Assembly (NCBI RefSeq): GCF_900110105.1
Contig: NZ_FOCL01000001.1
Coordinates: 124,001-188,000 of the forward strand
From: Mucilaginibacter gossypiicola
GTDB lineage: Bacteria; Bacteroidota; Bacteroidia; Sphingobacteriales; Sphingobacteriaceae
Length of the DNA: 64,000 nucleotides
Direction of reading: 5' to 3'
Of the stretch, positions 53,503-63,800 are shown one piece after another; the first letter of the stretch is position 1, and the number at the start of each line of letters is the position of its first letter. Under the pieces are notes generated by a model that saw only the letters and a list, made by a program, of their open reading frames with translations, ran no database searches and was not told where the DNA came from. Both the position numbers and the translations under genes were made by a program.

Positions 53503-55190
53503 TCTATTTCATACTTCTCGTACGGGATTTCAAAGCTGAAAGTACTTCCTTTGCCCGCATCGCTTTTTACGCTGATATTACCTTTTTGCAGTTCGATCAA
53601 TTGCTTGCAGATATATAAACCAAGACCTGTACCGGTATTGCCTTTGGCCGAATTGGTTTGGTAATATTTGGAAAATAAGTTAATCTGCTGTTCCTGGCTT
53701 ATACCGGCACCCGTATCGATAATATCAACTATTAATCCGCCTTTGCCTGCGGTTAATTTCAGCGTAGCTTTAATCTTTACATTTCCTGCCTCAGTATATT
53801 TAATAGCATTGCTGACAAGGTTTACGATAATCTGCTTTAGCCTGAAACTATCTCCTAAAACTTCAGCTTCCGGATCACCTTCAAAATGATAATTTAATTC
53901 CAGCTGCTTTTTATCGGCACTAAATGCCATACTTTCAATTACTTCTTTCAATGTTTTATCCGGGCAGAAAGGATCATGATGTATCTTGAGTTCGCTGCCT
54001 TCCATTTTTGCAGCGTCGAGTGTATCGTTGAGTGTTTGCAGCAGCAAGTCGGATGAAGCCCTTACTGTGCCCAACATTTCTGATTGTTTTGGTGTTAAGG
54101 TCGTTCGGCTGAAAATGTATAAAAAGCCATTTATAGATGTAAGCGGGTTACGGATTTCATGACTCATATGCAGTAACAGATCCATCTTTTGACGCGCTAT
54201 CATTACTGCACGTTCGTTTTCTTTAAGTAAAAGCTCTTCAGATTGTCCCAGCTTAATAACAAACACAATCAGCAGCACTGCGAAAGCCAAAAGCAATAAA
54301 AGTGCAATAAGGTAAAGCCTGTTTAATAAACTTGTTGTTTCCAGGTAACTGTTAAAAGCTAAACCTTTAAAGGCATCGGTCATGCTGTAGTTAATATCCT
54401 TAATAGTAGTAATTAACTGCTCCATTTTATGGGTAATGCGCATATTGAGGGCGATGAGTTGCCTTTGCGCTTCCTGTAACTTGGAGTTGCTTTGTTGTAA
54501 CTGCCTGATTTTATTAAGATAGTTGGATTGATCTTTATTGCGAAGTTTTTGCGTAACGGAGTCTACATAGATCCGTGTCCGGTGATTGATAACGACGCCG
54601 CCGGAACCGGTAGCATAAGCATTTTTATTTTGAATGGCTTCCTTAATTCGCGCAAAAAAGCCTTTCTTTTTTAGTTTGCCGGGTTGAGTTAAAGTGTCTG
54701 TACTGTTTTGCACGGTACGGCTGCTTTTAACAGCAAGTTTATTTTGAGTGGTCGCGGTGCTGTAATCGGCGTATGTTGTGAGCAGGGAATCAAAGTCGTG
54801 CCGGGCAGAAATAAGATCAGTGGATAGTTTTACCTTTTGGTTATGCCATGTATGAAGTTGAGCGCGCTGTTCAGCATTTAGTTTAGTAGTGTCATGCTGC
54901 ATGTTTAGCAGGGTATCAATTTCGGCAAAGGCTAATGATAGTTTGGACTGGTAAGCCTGGGCCTTAGTTGCGTCGGCATCTACGAGTGAAGATTGAAATA
55001 AATCCTCGGCTTGGTGAAGTAATAGCAGCGCTTGTTGGGGCCTGGAATTGTTAAGGTCCATCAGGTGCGATATCTGGGCTGTATGGGCTAATCTTTCGGT
55101 GATCTTGTCTCTCACAAAAAGGGCAGCAATAACTAAAATTATGGTAAAAGCTAAAAAAGCAAGCAGTATCTTCCTTGATAAAACGTTCAT
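53499..55190 (-). CDS. membrane histidine kinase with long coiled-coil sensor
   Basis: 563-residue kinase: TM1 (8-27), a large extracytoplasmic helical region (about 28-285) rich in Gln and Leu that should form coiled coils, TM2 (286-312), HisKA with His344 (MSHEIRNPLTSINGFL) and HATPase_c (NLVSNAIKYTEAG, DTGAGIS, GTGLGLYICK). No PAS, HAMP or receiver domain. It is monocistronic and tail-to-tail with the MFS gene. The signal is unknown. Confidence 0.86.
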   Translation of the reverse strand: MNVLSRKILLAFLAFTIILVIAALFVRDKITERLAHTAQISHLMDLNNSRPQQALLLLHQAEDLFQSSLVDADATKAQAYQSKLSLAFAEIDTLLNMQHDTTKLNAEQRAQLHTWHNQKVKLSTDLISARHDFDSLLTTYADYSTATTQNKLAVKSSRTVQNSTDTLTQPGKLKKKGFFARIKEAIQNKNAYATGSGGVVINHRTRIYVDSVTQKLRNKDQSNYLNKIRQLQQSNSKLQEAQRQLIALNMRITHKMEQLITTIKDINYSMTDAFKGLAFNSYLETTSLLNRLYLIALLLLLAFAVLLIVFVIKLGQSEELLLKENERAVMIARQKMDLLLHMSHEIRNPLTSINGFLYIFSRTTLTPKQSEMLGTVRASSDLLLQTLNDTLDAAKMEGSELKIHHDPFCPDKTLKEVIESMAFSADKKQLELNYHFEGDPEAEVLGDSFRLKQIIVNLVSNAIKYTEAGNVKIKATLKLTAGKGGLIVDIIDTGAGISQEQQINLFSKYYQTNSAKGNTGTGLGLYICKQLIELQKGNISVKSDAGKGSTFSFEIPYEKYEID

Positions 55191-55536
55191 ATAGTTATTT
55201 TCATCAGTATTTCGGCCAGTGTCAATTTAAAATTGATGCCGCCGTTGCCAATGGTTTTGAGGAACAATGATAATGATAAAAATAATATAATCATCCGATG
55301 ACGGGCACGATTGACTATCAGCACCTTTCGGTGGACGGCAAATATTTAACCTGTATTTTATTCGCGTATGGTCAATTGCGTTAGATATTATAGGCATTGA
55401 GATAACTGTTTTAACTATAAGGTCTGAAGTAAAAACAGCATAAATTTTAAATGCAGGTTCGGGGCGGCTAAATTTATAGATGTTGTGTTTACATGTTTTG
55501 GCATCTACACCATATATTAGTGACCTGATATATACC
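55191..55536. other. divergent spacer between kinase and GH110-like genes
   Basis: About 345 bases. I see no exact TAnnTTTG, no convincing hairpin and no credible gene. A frame on the minus strand (55227-55592) overlaps the GH110-like start and looks like chance. Confidence 0.4.
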
Positions 55537-57390
55537 ATGAGATATTTTACAATAAAATGCCTGTTACTTTTAACCTCGTTGCTGGTGTGCAACTTATTAA
55601 AAGCTCAAAATAAGCCTGTTGAATATTTAGCTTCGTCGGCAAGGCATGTTTCTCGAGGCAACCGAACCTATTATATCGATCCTGTTAAGGGCAATGATAA
55701 TAATACAGGGTTAACGGACGCAAAGGCATGGAAAACATTTATATGTATTAATCGCCTTATTTTATCGCCGGGTGATGTTGTGAAAGTGTTATCGCCGGGA
55801 GGGTTTCATGAAACACTGGCAATTATGGCTTTCGGAACTAAAAACAGACCTGTAAAGATCTGGTTTGCCCCAGGGCAGTATAATTTTTTTCCGGATGGAG
55901 CTTACAGAACACAATTGCAAATCTCCAATACCAATGATGTTCCTTACGGATTAAAAGCAATTGCATTAATGCTTGATAGCAGCAGGTTTGTGGATATTGA
56001 CGGTGTCGGGGCAACTGTAAACCTTCGCGGAAAAATGATCGAAACATATGTCAATAACAGCCATCATATTAAATTGAGCGGCTTGAGTTTTGATTACCAG
56101 CGCCCAACGGTTTCCGAATTTAGCGTGGTAACAATAACATCAAAATATGCTGATGTTGCGGTTAATGCTGAATACAAATTCAGTATTAAAGAGGGCAAAC
56201 TAACATGGCTTGGAGAGGGCTGGAGTTATCAGCCCGGATCATACTGGCAGGTGTATGATCACGCCACCAACGAATTATCGAGAATGGATATTCCGCAGGA
56301 AGGGCTTCGCTATGAAGCAGCAGGAGAGCATAACCTGAGAATATTTTTCAAAAACAATCCGGGCTTTAAAAAAGGCTTAACCTATCAAAATCGTGATGTT
56401 ACCCGCGATTGCGCCGGTTTTTTTATACAGAAAAGCAGTAATATCAGTTTAAACCACATTCGCATTTACTTTATGCATGGTATGGGCGTGGTAAGCCAGT
56501 TTAGCAAGGACCTGAACTTTAATCATGTTGTAGTAAAGGCGAAAGATGGTCGTACCTGCGCTGCCTGGGCAGATATCCTGCATTTTTCGGGTTGTAGCGG
56601 TAAAATCGAAGTTGCAGGTTCATACCTGTCGGCGGCCAATGACGATGCAATTAATGTACATGGTACTTTTCTGAAAATAACAGAAAAGATTTCTTCAACG
56701 CAGGTTAAAGTGAGGTTCATGCACGATCAAACTTACGGATTTGATGCTTTTGCTGCGGATGACAGTATTGGTCTTGTTCATCCGGCAAGCTTGCTTACTT
56801 ATCAAAGTAATAAGGTATCAAAAGTTGAGAAACTGAATAACAGGGAGTTTTTGCTGAATTTTAGCAACCCGATGCCCGATGATATGCAAACAGGCGACGT
56901 TGTGGAGAACATAACTGCCACGCCACAGGTATGGATCCATCATAATACCATTGAAAAGATCCCGACAAGGGGTATCCTGGTTACCACTCCCAGGAAAGTG
57001 ATAATCGAAAACAATATCATTAACCGAACCCACAACAGCGCAATTATGATCAATGATGATGCGTCGAGCTGGTATGAATCGGGGGCGGTAAAAGATGTTA
57101 CTATTGCAAATAATACCTTTTACGAATGTGGAGGGCCGGTTATAGCCTTGTCGCCGGAAAACAAAGTAAAATCAACGGCTCCGGTTCATTCCGGGATTAA
57201 AATAATTGATAATAAGATCACATTGAAGGATACCCAATTTTTTGAAGCTTCAAGTACAGCCGGAATTAAAGTTACAGGGAATAGAATTGCAGGAACCGGC
57301 AGTATTAAAAATATTGATCAATTGATAAGTTTAAAAGACTGCCAGGATATCAGGATTTATAACAACCAGGTAACGGCGCAAAAAGAGTAA
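55537..57390 (+). CDS. beta-helix protein, GH110-like alpha-1,3-galactosidase candidate
   Basis: 617-residue exported protein (signal peptide MRYFTIKCLLLLTSLLVCNLLKAQ) with right-handed beta-helix repeats. The block HGMGVVSQFSKDLNF, then WADILHFSGCSGK (Asp346), then ANDDAINVHGTFLKI (Asp369-Asp370), matches glycoside hydrolase family 110. The 23-residue spacing between the two acidic sites equals that between Asp321 and Asp344 in the characterised Akkermansia enzyme (from memory). GH110 releases terminal alpha-1,3-galactose, as on blood-group B antigens. The start is ATG 55537; a TTG-initiated frame from 55480 is not needed. No SusC/D pair is adjacent. The GH class is reasonably secure, the exact substrate is not. 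Confidence 0.78.
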   Translation: MRYFTIKCLLLLTSLLVCNLLKAQNKPVEYLASSARHVSRGNRTYYIDPVKGNDNNTGLTDAKAWKTFICINRLILSPGDVVKVLSPGGFHETLAIMAFGTKNRPVKIWFAPGQYNFFPDGAYRTQLQISNTNDVPYGLKAIALMLDSSRFVDIDGVGATVNLRGKMIETYVNNSHHIKLSGLSFDYQRPTVSEFSVVTITSKYADVAVNAEYKFSIKEGKLTWLGEGWSYQPGSYWQVYDHATNELSRMDIPQEGLRYEAAGEHNLRIFFKNNPGFKKGLTYQNRDVTRDCAGFFIQKSSNISLNHIRIYFMHGMGVVSQFSKDLNFNHVVVKAKDGRTCAAWADILHFSGCSGKIEVAGSYLSAANDDAINVHGTFLKITEKISSTQVKVRFMHDQTYGFDAFAADDSIGLVHPASLLTYQSNKVSKVEKLNNREFLLNFSNPMPDDMQTGDVVENITATPQVWIHHNTIEKIPTRGILVTTPRKVIIENNIINRTHNSAIMINDDASSWYESGAVKDVTIANNTFYECGGPVIALSPENKVKSTAPVHSGIKIIDNKITLKDTQFFEASSTAGIKVTGNRIAGTGSIKNIDQLISLKDCQDIRIYNNQVTAQKE

Positions 57391-57424
57391 TCAGGATACG
57401 AACAGATGCCAACAGAGAGGCGGT

Positions 57425-57934
57425 TTACTTAAGAGCGATTGCTGAGTAGATTATTCCTCCAAACCTTGATGGTGCCTGTGCCAGTTTGGAGATTTTATAG
57501 CCCAAGAGGGTAAACTCGATCTCTAACTTTTGAAATGATATAGGGTAGGGAACCCAGGGATTGCTTTTAATGGTATCATATTCTACAATCAGCAATTTGG
57601 GATCACCTTTAAATACTTTCTCTAACTGTTTTATCAATTTTGGTTTATCAGCTACAAAATGCAATGAGTTTGCCATAAGTAACCCATCGAGCGATGTTGC
57701 GCCAATCGCTTCATTTACAAAATCAACTTTTCTAAAATCTATTTTGACGTTACCACTAAAAGCAGGAAAATATTGTTGCGTTTTGTCGATAGCTGTAATA
57801 TTACTTTCCGGAGGTAACAGGCTTGCAAGGGCAAACGTAAATGTGCCGTTTCCGCAACCCAGATCAACCCAGTGTTGAGGCAGTTCATTTGTGATTCCTT
57901 TTTCTATCAGTGCTATAGCTTCGGACTGTTGCAT
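57425..57934 (-). CDS. class I SAM-dependent methyltransferase
   Basis: 169-residue Rossmann-fold enzyme. Motif I is WVDLGCGNGTFTFAL, the acidic loop ITAIDKT follows, and the post-motif DFRKVDF and LDGLLMANSLHFV regions fit a small-molecule methyltransferase. It is shorter than usual but the core is complete. The next gene on the same strand ends 15 bases upstream of its start. The acceptor is unknown. Confidence 0.85.
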   Translation of the reverse strand: MQQSEAIALIEKGITNELPQHWVDLGCGNGTFTFALASLLPPESNITAIDKTQQYFPAFSGNVKIDFRKVDFVNEAIGATSLDGLLMANSLHFVADKPKLIKQLEKVFKGDPKLLIVEYDTIKSNPWVPYPISFQKLEIEFTLLGYKISKLAQAPSRFGGIIYSAIALK

Positions 57935-57949
57935 GCCTGAAATGAAGAG

Positions 57950-58345
57950 TTAAAACTCGTCGGCCGTGGTTCGGCTATCAATATATGGCGAACTATAAAA
58001 ACTTATAATCAAGAGGTCGTAATCAACAAGGAATGTCCATTCTGAAGTTTGATCTTTTTTGTAAGTAACAAGGTCTTCGCAACCAAACGAATAGTTAACG
58101 TCGAGCACTATACGGAAACTTCCTTGTCCCGTGTTCTGATCAAATTTGATCCTGTCGAAATTTAAACGCGTTACTTCCGGCGAACCTTCCGGCCTGAATT
58201 CGCGCTCAAGCGCATGTTTAAGTTGTTCGTAGTTTGCCGAAAGTGGCTCGAATACAATATCCAGAAACGTTGCTAAGCTTGCAGGCTCATTCTTTAGCTC
58301 ATCAAGCTGCCCTTTGTTAAGTTTAATTTGTAAGCTGTTCATCAT
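57950..58345 (-). CDS. conserved hypothetical protein
   Basis: 131-residue soluble protein with no motif I recognise. There is an N-terminal helix-rich part (NSLQIKLNKGQLDELKNEP) and a beta-rich second half (GQGSFRIVLDVNYSFGCED, WTFLVDYDLLIISFYS). Start codons at 58345 and 58342 are adjacent ATGs; either may be used. It precedes the methyltransferase by 15 bases and is probably co-transcribed. Confidence 0.6.
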   Translation of the reverse strand: MMNSLQIKLNKGQLDELKNEPASLATFLDIVFEPLSANYEQLKHALEREFRPEGSPEVTRLNFDRIKFDQNTGQGSFRIVLDVNYSFGCEDLVTYKKDQTSEWTFLVDYDLLIISFYSSPYIDSRTTADEF

Positions 58346-58351
58346 CAACAC

Positions 58352-58847
58352 AAATTTAAAAACAAAAGCCGGATTAAATCAAATTTGAGATATTAACCCA
58401 GGTAAATGCATCCGAATAGGGTTAACCAGGCATAAAACAAGTATCATTTGATGCTGATTGCTCATCAACATCATAACTTTATTTCTTTAGTTATATTAAA
58501 ACAAGCCATCACTACTAAATATTTGAACGGGTTTTACCTTGGGTATTAACTTTATTTAATTGTTCTAAGTACATTAATTTATCTTCGATATCGATTGCGT
58601 TGAAACAACCTTTTCAAAACAGATGATTGCCCGGCCTCATAATTCTCTGCCTTGTTTTTTAGCTATAAATCCTGCCTCTTTAAAGTATAATGGCTTAGAA
58701 ATGGCTTTGTTTAGGACTTGTGGTTTTGATGAAGGAGATATTTTCAATAAATTTTTAATAATTGTTGTTTTGACAATAAAAGTTTTTACATTTAGCTTTC
58801 TTTAGATAGCCCAACCTATTTAATTATAAACCAGTTAATACTACTTC
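58352..58847. other. intergenic gap before the sigma factor gene
   Basis: About 495 AT-rich bases. A 60-codon frame at 58623-58805 has no supporting feature. The only -7-like sequence is TACATTTA at 58787-58794. The GTTCACCC/GGTCTTATA motif found before fecR and susC does not occur here, so the sigma gene is probably transcribed by another form of RNA polymerase. Confidence 0.45.
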
Positions 58848-59381
58848 ATGGAAATTTTGAACGATGCTCATATGGTTGAGCAATTAAGATTAGGGAACAA
58901 GGAGGCCTTTGAGGCAGTATTTAAAAAATACTACAAGTTGCTTAATGTATCGGCTTTTTACATTTTACAGGATGAAATGGAAGCCGAAGATACTGTTCAG
59001 GGTTTTTTTGTTGATCTTTGGGAAAGACAATTATATACCAATATCAATTCGTCGTTAAAGGCTTATTTAACTACAGCGATCCGTAACCGTTGCCTGAAAA
59101 AAGTTGAAAGTGAATCACGCGCGCAAAAAAAATTAATTGACTATAAATATACACTTACCGAAATAGAGGAGGAAGAAGAGGCACCGTTGCCCGAAATTTA
59201 TCCGGAAAAAATACTGGCCGATTTATCAATGCAAAGGATGCAGGCTTTTACCCTGGTACATTATGAAAATAAAAAATATAAAGATGCTGCCCTTGAAATG
59301 GGCATCAGCATAAATTCTTTGAAAACTCATTTAAAACTGGCGGTAAAAACTTTAAAAGCAGGGTTGAAAAGTGCTAAATAA
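58848..59381 (+). CDS. ECF-type RNA polymerase sigma-70 factor
   Basis: 177-residue extracytoplasmic-function sigma factor of the FecI-like group. Region 2 is seen in FEAVFKKYYKLLNVSAFYIL and EAEDTVQGFFVDLWERQ; region 4 in YKDAALEMGISINSLKTHLKLAVKTLK, with the helix-turn-helix that reads the -35 box. It is held by the FecR anti-sigma factor next door until the outer-membrane receptor signals. Its own promoter lacks the module's shared motif. Confidence 0.93.
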   Translation: MEILNDAHMVEQLRLGNKEAFEAVFKKYYKLLNVSAFYILQDEMEAEDTVQGFFVDLWERQLYTNINSSLKAYLTTAIRNRCLKKVESESRAQKKLIDYKYTLTEIEEEEEAPLPEIYPEKILADLSMQRMQAFTLVHYENKKYKDAALEMGISINSLKTHLKLAVKTLKAGLKSAK

Positions 59382-59413
59382 GTTCACCCTTTTATCCATA
59401 ATGAGGTCTTATA
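59382..59413 (+). promoter_or_regulatory. putative ECF promoter before fecR
   Basis: GTTCACCC (59382-59389) and GGTCTTATA (59405-59413) are separated by 15 bases. The same two blocks with the same spacing occur at 60744-60775 before susC. It ends 4 bases before the fecR ATG, so the transcript would be nearly leaderless. Confidence 0.7.
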
Positions 59414-59417
59414 TATA

Positions 59418-60563
59418 ATGACATACAATAAAGCGTATTTTCAGGAACTAATAATTGAGCAAATTGCCGGCGCAATAAGTGACGAAGACAGCCTTTTGCT
59501 TAATGAAGCTATACAAAATGATCCCAGGGTAAAACAACTGTGGGATGAAATGCAACAGACACTAAACTCCAATAAAGCTCAAACTTTTTTTAACAGTATT
59601 GATGAAAATAAGGCATGGGATAAAATTGAGCCGGAAATAAAAACATCGCGGCCCACTATGTCACGCCGGGGAGAAGTAATAAAGTGGATGTCTATGGCGG
59701 CTTTGTTATGTATAGCTTTTACGGCAGGATATTACTGGCGAAAAACGCCTCTTAATGAAACCGCTGCAACAAAACAGGATGTTAAAGCGCCGACCATTGA
59801 GCTACAAATGGCAAATGGGCAGCATATCGATCTGTCGGATACTTCAAAAAGGGTAATTAATATGCCTTTTGCCCATTTACAAAAAGGTGTTAACGGATTA
59901 AGCTATCAAGTAGATAATAATAAAAAAGAAGAGTGGAGCACGCTTGTTATTCCTTCAAAATTAAATTACAAGATTGTACTTTCAGATGGTACACAGGTTT
60001 GGTTAAATTCGGTGTCAAGTCTTCGCTTCCCGTTTTCATTTTTAGGCAAAACCAGGGAAGTGTATTTAACTGGCGAGGCATTTTTTAAAGTTGCAAAAAA
60101 TGCCGCTCATCCCTTCATTGTTCATACCGGCCAAACAGATGTAAAAGTCTTAGGTACTGAGTTTAATGTAAATACTTACAAAGCCAATGAAACGGTAACG
60201 TCTTTGGTTGAAGGCTCAGTATCAACAAGTGGCCAGGATAAGCAGAAAATACTTTTAGAGCCGGGCTATCAGGCAGTCTATACTTCGGGAAGCGGTTTTC
60301 GTGCTCAACCATTTGATCCTGCCATTGAGCTGGCGTGGATGAACGATATTTATTATTTCCATAACACCAAACTGCATGACATAAGCGATGTGCTGCTACG
60401 CTGGTTCGACGTAAAGGTTGTTTTTGATGATTCCGGTACAGCCGACGAAACATTTAGCGGTGCTATTCAGAAAAATAAACCGGTTGATGTTTTTATACAA
60501 AATATCAGAGCATCTGCCGGGGTTACGGCTGTTTTAAAGGAAGGGGTTTTACATATCAGGTAA
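59418..60563 (+). CDS. fecR: FecR-type anti-sigma factor
   Basis: 381-residue inner-membrane regulator. A cytoplasmic N-terminal anti-sigma region (about 1-85), one transmembrane helix (about 90-107, KWMSMAALLCIAFTAGYYW), and the periplasmic FecR domain (about 120-290) with LNYKIVLSDGTQVWLNSVSSLRFP and REVYLTGEAFFKVAKN, ending in a DUF4974-type segment (LHDISDVLLRWFDVKVVFDD). It contacts the STN domain of the downstream SusC receptor to relay the substrate signal. It follows the sigma gene by 36 bases. Confidence 0.93.
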   Translation: MTYNKAYFQELIIEQIAGAISDEDSLLLNEAIQNDPRVKQLWDEMQQTLNSNKAQTFFNSIDENKAWDKIEPEIKTSRPTMSRRGEVIKWMSMAALLCIAFTAGYYWRKTPLNETAATKQDVKAPTIELQMANGQHIDLSDTSKRVINMPFAHLQKGVNGLSYQVDNNKKEEWSTLVIPSKLNYKIVLSDGTQVWLNSVSSLRFPFSFLGKTREVYLTGEAFFKVAKNAAHPFIVHTGQTDVKVLGTEFNVNTYKANETVTSLVEGSVSTSGQDKQKILLEPGYQAVYTSGSGFRAQPFDPAIELAWMNDIYYFHNTKLHDISDVLLRWFDVKVVFDDSGTADETFSGAIQKNKPVDVFIQNIRASAGVTAVLKEGVLHIR

Positions 60564-60743
60564 CTTATCTCCCCGGGGATAAATCACAATTCATTTCGGA
60601 TATTTTTTGAATGCTTTTTTTGGGCATATGGGAATTTATTGTCATTTATTAATTGAGTTATTGGTATTTAACCAATTGAAATACTGACTATTATAAGTTT
60701 TTGAATTTAAAAATAAAAAAAACACTTTTTTTTTCCTGTTCCA

Positions 60744-60775
60744 GTTCACCCGTTTCATCAGGATACGGTCTTATA
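60744..60775 (+). promoter_or_regulatory. putative ECF promoter before the STN-type susC
   Basis: GTTCACCC at 60744-60751 and GGTCTTATA at 60767-60775, again with a 15-base spacer, identical in both blocks to the site before fecR. It predicts a transcript start near 60780 and a leader of about 20-25 nt before ATG 60803. Confidence 0.7.
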
Positions 60776-60802
60776 GAAAACCAAATCATAAACCCAATAA
60801 GT

Positions 60803-63800
60803 ATGGATAGAATTTTATTCAACCGGCGGCTTATACTGCCCTTTATTTTTCTTTTATTGGTAATCCGGTACGGTGTAGTGCAAGCACAGACCACGGGACC
60901 AATAACACTTAAAAAGGCCAATATTAGTCTGGCCGAAGTATTTAAATCAATTAAAAAGCAAACAGGCTTAACAGTTTTTTACAGTAACAATCTTTTGAAC
61001 GACAAGGAACTTGTTACTGTGGATTTTAAAAGCGCCGAGCTGAAAGAAGTTTTCGGCGTTCTTTTAAAAGGAAAAAACTTGAACTATGTATTGCGCGATC
61101 AGCTCATTGTTATTGAAAAAAGCGAACCCGCTCCTGTGGTAGCTCCATCAAAAAAAGAACCCTCGGGCGCCGTTATCCCAAAAAGAGTGCAAGGTGTTGT
61201 GTCTGATGATAAGGGGCTTACCTTACCTGGCGTGAGCGTTAAAGTTAAGGGAACCATGAATGGAACGCAGTCAGACGTGGACGGAAAGTATACCCTTACC
61301 TTAAAGGAGGGCGGAAGTTCAATTATTGTGTTCTCATTTGTAGGATCAAAATCGCAGGAGTTTGATCTGGCAAATTATTCTCCATCGGCCACCGGCGTTT
61401 ATAAAATAAATGTGCAAATGGGCGCTGATAAAAATGCCCTTGAAGAAGTAGCAGTTGTTGCCTATGGTACGCAAAAAAAGACAAGTCTTGTTAGCTCCAT
61501 TACAACTGTAAACCCAAAGCAACTAAAAGGGCCTTCGAGTAACCTGACCACCATGCTTGCAGGTGTTGTGCCCGGCATGATCTCCTATCAAAGAAGCGGT
61601 GAACCTGGTGCGGATAATGCCCAGTTCTTTATAAGGGGGGTTGGGACTTTCGGTGCAGGCAAGGTTGACCCATTGATATTAATTGATGGTATTGAATCGA
61701 GTACCACCGATCTGGCAAGACTTCAGCCAGACGATATATCGGGCTTTTCGGTATTGAAAGATGCAACTGCTTCGTCATTGTATGGTGCGAGGGGGGCAAA
61801 CGGCGTAATATTGGTAACCACCAAACGTGGCGACGTAGGCGCTGTTAAGTTTAATATCCGGGGTGAAAACTCAACTTCATCTAATATTAAAAACATTGAT
61901 CTGGCTGATAATATTACGTATATGACACTGGCTAATGAAGCTGTGCTTACGCGTAATCCACTGGGCATCTTGCCTTACTCACAAAATAAAATAGATCATA
62001 CTGCAAATGGAGATGACCCGTTGCTATATCCCAGTAATAACTGGATTAAGCAGTTGATCAAAACCAAAACCAATAATCAACGGTATAACATGAACGCCAG
62101 TGGCGGGTCAGAAAAGGCTAAGTATTATTTGGCCATGACCTACAATATTGATAATGGTAACCTTGCCGAAAACAGCCTTAATAATTTTAGTAATAACATT
62201 AAGCTGCAATCGTACTCTATTTTATCAAATACTACTTTAAACCTTACCAAAACAACCGAGGCGGTGGTGAGCTTAAAAGGTCAGTTTGATAGCTATCACG
62301 GGCCAATTAATGGCGGCGGTTACACTTTTTTAAATGCTTTGTGGAGTAACCCGGTAGCATTCCCGGCTATTTATCCCGGTAATTTGTTACCGTACGCAAG
62401 TCACCCGCTTTTTGGTAATGCTCTTATACCCGGCGGCGGCCTGTATATGAACCCGTATGCGCAATCTCTATCGGGTTACCAAACTTCAAATACAAGCACC
62501 CTGACGGCGCAATTAAACTTAAGTCAAAAACTTGATTTTATTACTCAAGGCTTATCCAGCAGGGTAATGGCGTACACAACGCGGTATTCTTACTTCACAG
62601 TTTCACGTCAATACAGTCCTTACTATTACCAGTCAAATGTAGTTAACGGGCAATTTAATGGTTTAACTTTACTTAATAGCGGAGCCGCAGGCAGTGTAGG
62701 TCCAACGCCAACCGAGTATTTAACTTATAGTCCCGGCGGCAGCGTATCCAACTCAACTACATATATTGAAGCAGCAGTAAATTACAACCGCACATTTGGG
62801 CAAAAACATGCTGTTAGCGGTTTGTTAATCGGCACTATGCGTAATTATCTTACTGCTAATGCACCAACGCTTCAATTATCCTTACCATCAAGAAACCAGG
62901 GGGTATCGGGCAGGTTTACTTATGGATATGATAACCGTTACCTGGTTGAGTTTAACTTTGGTTATAATGGTTCTGAACGTTTTGCGAGCAATCACCGTTT
63001 TGGCTTTTTCCCTTCTGTAGGTGCCGGTTGGGTTGTATCAAACGAGAAGTTTTTTGAACCACTGCTGTCAACTATCGATAATCTTAAATTCAGGTTTACC
63101 TATGGTTTAGTAGGTAATGACCAAATCGGTTCGAGCAATGACCGTTTCTTCTACCTCTCAGATGTTAACTTAAATAATGGCTCATATGGTCAGTTTGGTA
63201 CTAACTATACCTACAGCAGGCCGGGTATAGTTACCAACCGTTATGAAAACCAAAACATAACCTGGGAACAATCAAGGCAAACCAATATTGGTATGGATTT
63301 AACGGTGGCTAAAAACTTTACTTTAACCGTAGACGCCTATCAGCAAAAACGCGATAACATCCTGATGGTACGTAGCACCATACCTACTTCAATGGGTTTA
63401 CAAGCCAATATATCATCAAATGCCGGGAAATCATCCAGCAGAGGCATTGATATAGCCATGGATTATAAAAAGAGCTTTAGCAATTCATTTTGGGTTCAAT
63501 CCCGTGGTACGCTTACTTATTCTAAAAGTAAATTGTTAAAAAACGAAGAGCCGGTTTATGGGGATGACCTTAAATACCTGAGCAAGGTTGGCAACTCATT
63601 GAGCCAGATCTACGGCCTTGTTGCCGAGCGGTTATTTATCGATGATAAAGACGTTGCCAACTCACCGGTACAAAGCTTTGGCGATTATAAAGCCGGTGAT
63701 ATCAAATACCGTGACATGAATGGCGACGGGAAAATATCGAGTTCGGACGTTGTGCCGATTGGTTACCCGATTGTACCTGAAATTATCTACGGATTTGGCT

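Noticed and set aside
55227..55592. 121-codon minus-strand frame before the GH110-like gene
   Set aside because: Overlaps the signal peptide coding region on the other strand and has no domain signature.
58623..58805. 60-codon frame upstream of the sigma factor gene
   Set aside because: No domain, no start signal, and AT-rich spacer composition.
60691..60921. 76-codon minus-strand frame at the susC start
   Set aside because: It is the antisense shadow of the signal-peptide region and promoter of the real susC gene.
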